NCBI GenBank assembly: GCA_905479885.1
Contig: CAJQOE010000018.1
Span: 1-14,371 of the forward strand
DNA: 14,371 nt
Source of the DNA: an uncultured Rickettsiaceae bacterium
Lineage (GTDB): Bacteria; Pseudomonadota; Alphaproteobacteria; Rickettsiales; Rickettsiaceae
Direction of reading: 5' to 3'
Made by a program: the position numbers and the translations under genes. This document shows positions 14,351 through 14,371 of the stretch, piece by piece. The number at the start of each line of letters is the position of its first letter. Within the stretch, counting starts at the first letter, position 1. The notes below the pieces were generated by a model. The model saw only the letters and a list, made by a program, of their open reading frames with translations. It searched no databases and was not told where the DNA came from.

Positions 14351-14371
14351 ATGTTTATAGTGGAATCAATA
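14351..14371 (+). CDS. istA: Putative IS21-type transposase IstA, first 7 codons
   Basis: The frame ATG..GTG GAA TCA ATA (MFIVESI) runs off the window. It is placed where istA begins in IS21-family elements, just after the terminal repeats. Possible ribosome binding sites are GAGG at 14334-14337 (far) and AGAGAG abutting the ATG. Seven codons cannot prove identity; the call rests on the repeats and position. Confidence 0.4.

Larger units (their letters stand above)
14233..14371 (+). mobile_element. Left end of an IS21-like insertion sequence (partial)
   Basis: The stretch begins with TG and carries two copies of a TGTAATCA...TTGACCCC repeat, followed by a short leader and an ATG reading MFIVESI. 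Multiple terminal repeats of this kind before the transposase gene are typical of IS21-family elements. The exact outer boundary is uncertain (14233 or 14240), and the rest of the element lies beyond the window. No target duplication can be checked here. Confidence 0.6.

Noticed and set aside
1..14371. tRNA, rRNA, CRISPR array or riboswitch
   Set aside because: No cloverleaf-like stretch, regular spaced repeats or known riboswitch core was noticed; most gaps are under 150 bases.

Overview
The window looks like a chromosomal segment of a member of the Rickettsiales (Alphaproteobacteria). The DNA is AT-rich. It encodes a Tlc/NTT-type nucleotide translocase, the hallmark transporter of intracellular Rickettsiales and Chlamydiae. 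It also encodes a FlbD-like flagellar regulator of alphaproteobacterial type and a block of genes resembling the RcGTA gene transfer agent, which is characteristic of Alphaproteobacteria. FlbD points to a lineage that keeps flagellar genes (Midichloriaceae-like or another motile Rickettsiales) rather than a typical Rickettsia. Genus cannot be decided from sequence alone.

Layout. (1) 1-321, minus: the first 107 codons of pyruvate phosphate dikinase, with its own probable promoter. (2) 462-6158, minus: a compact run transcribed grxD (CGFS glutaredoxin) > ABC-transporter ATPase > ygfZ > flbD > [good sigma-70-type promoter] > ATP/ADP translocase > glutathione S-transferase. A large hairpin straddles the GST stop codon. 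(3) 6274-11355, plus: a divergent run nth > carboxylesterase > glyA > nrdR > ptrB. These are housekeeping functions in DNA repair, ester hydrolysis, one-carbon metabolism, ribonucleotide reductase control and peptide degradation. (4) 11409-11447: a perfect 17-bp hairpin where the plus run meets the minus-strand GTA block. (5) 11435-14197, minus: a tightly coupled GTA/phage tail module, transcribed g7-like head closure > g8-like DUF3168 > g12-like DUF2460 > g13-like DUF2163 hub > a 57-residue novel protein > a DUF2335 two-span membrane protein. (6) 14233-14371: the left end of an IS21-like insertion sequence, with two TGTAATCA...TTGACCCC repeats and the first seven codons of a putative istA.

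The most interesting part is the GTA block. In the Rhodobacter-type GTA the genes between g8 and g12 encode the major tail protein, tail chaperones and tape measure. Here g8 and g12 overlap by 14 bases, with a perfect Shine-Dalgarno inside the end of g8, so those genes are absent from this place. Downstream of g13, the expected cell-wall peptidase (g14) and megatron (g15) are replaced by a small unknown protein and a DUF2335 membrane protein, both start/stop-coupled to the tail genes. The IS21 end lies directly upstream of g7 and cuts the module off from any capsid genes. This could be a rearranged but maintained GTA tail module or an adapted tail-derived device. Secondary points are FlbD in a probable intracellular bacterium, the clustering of two Fe-S-assembly proteins (GrxD, YgfZ), and two long hairpins built over stop codons.
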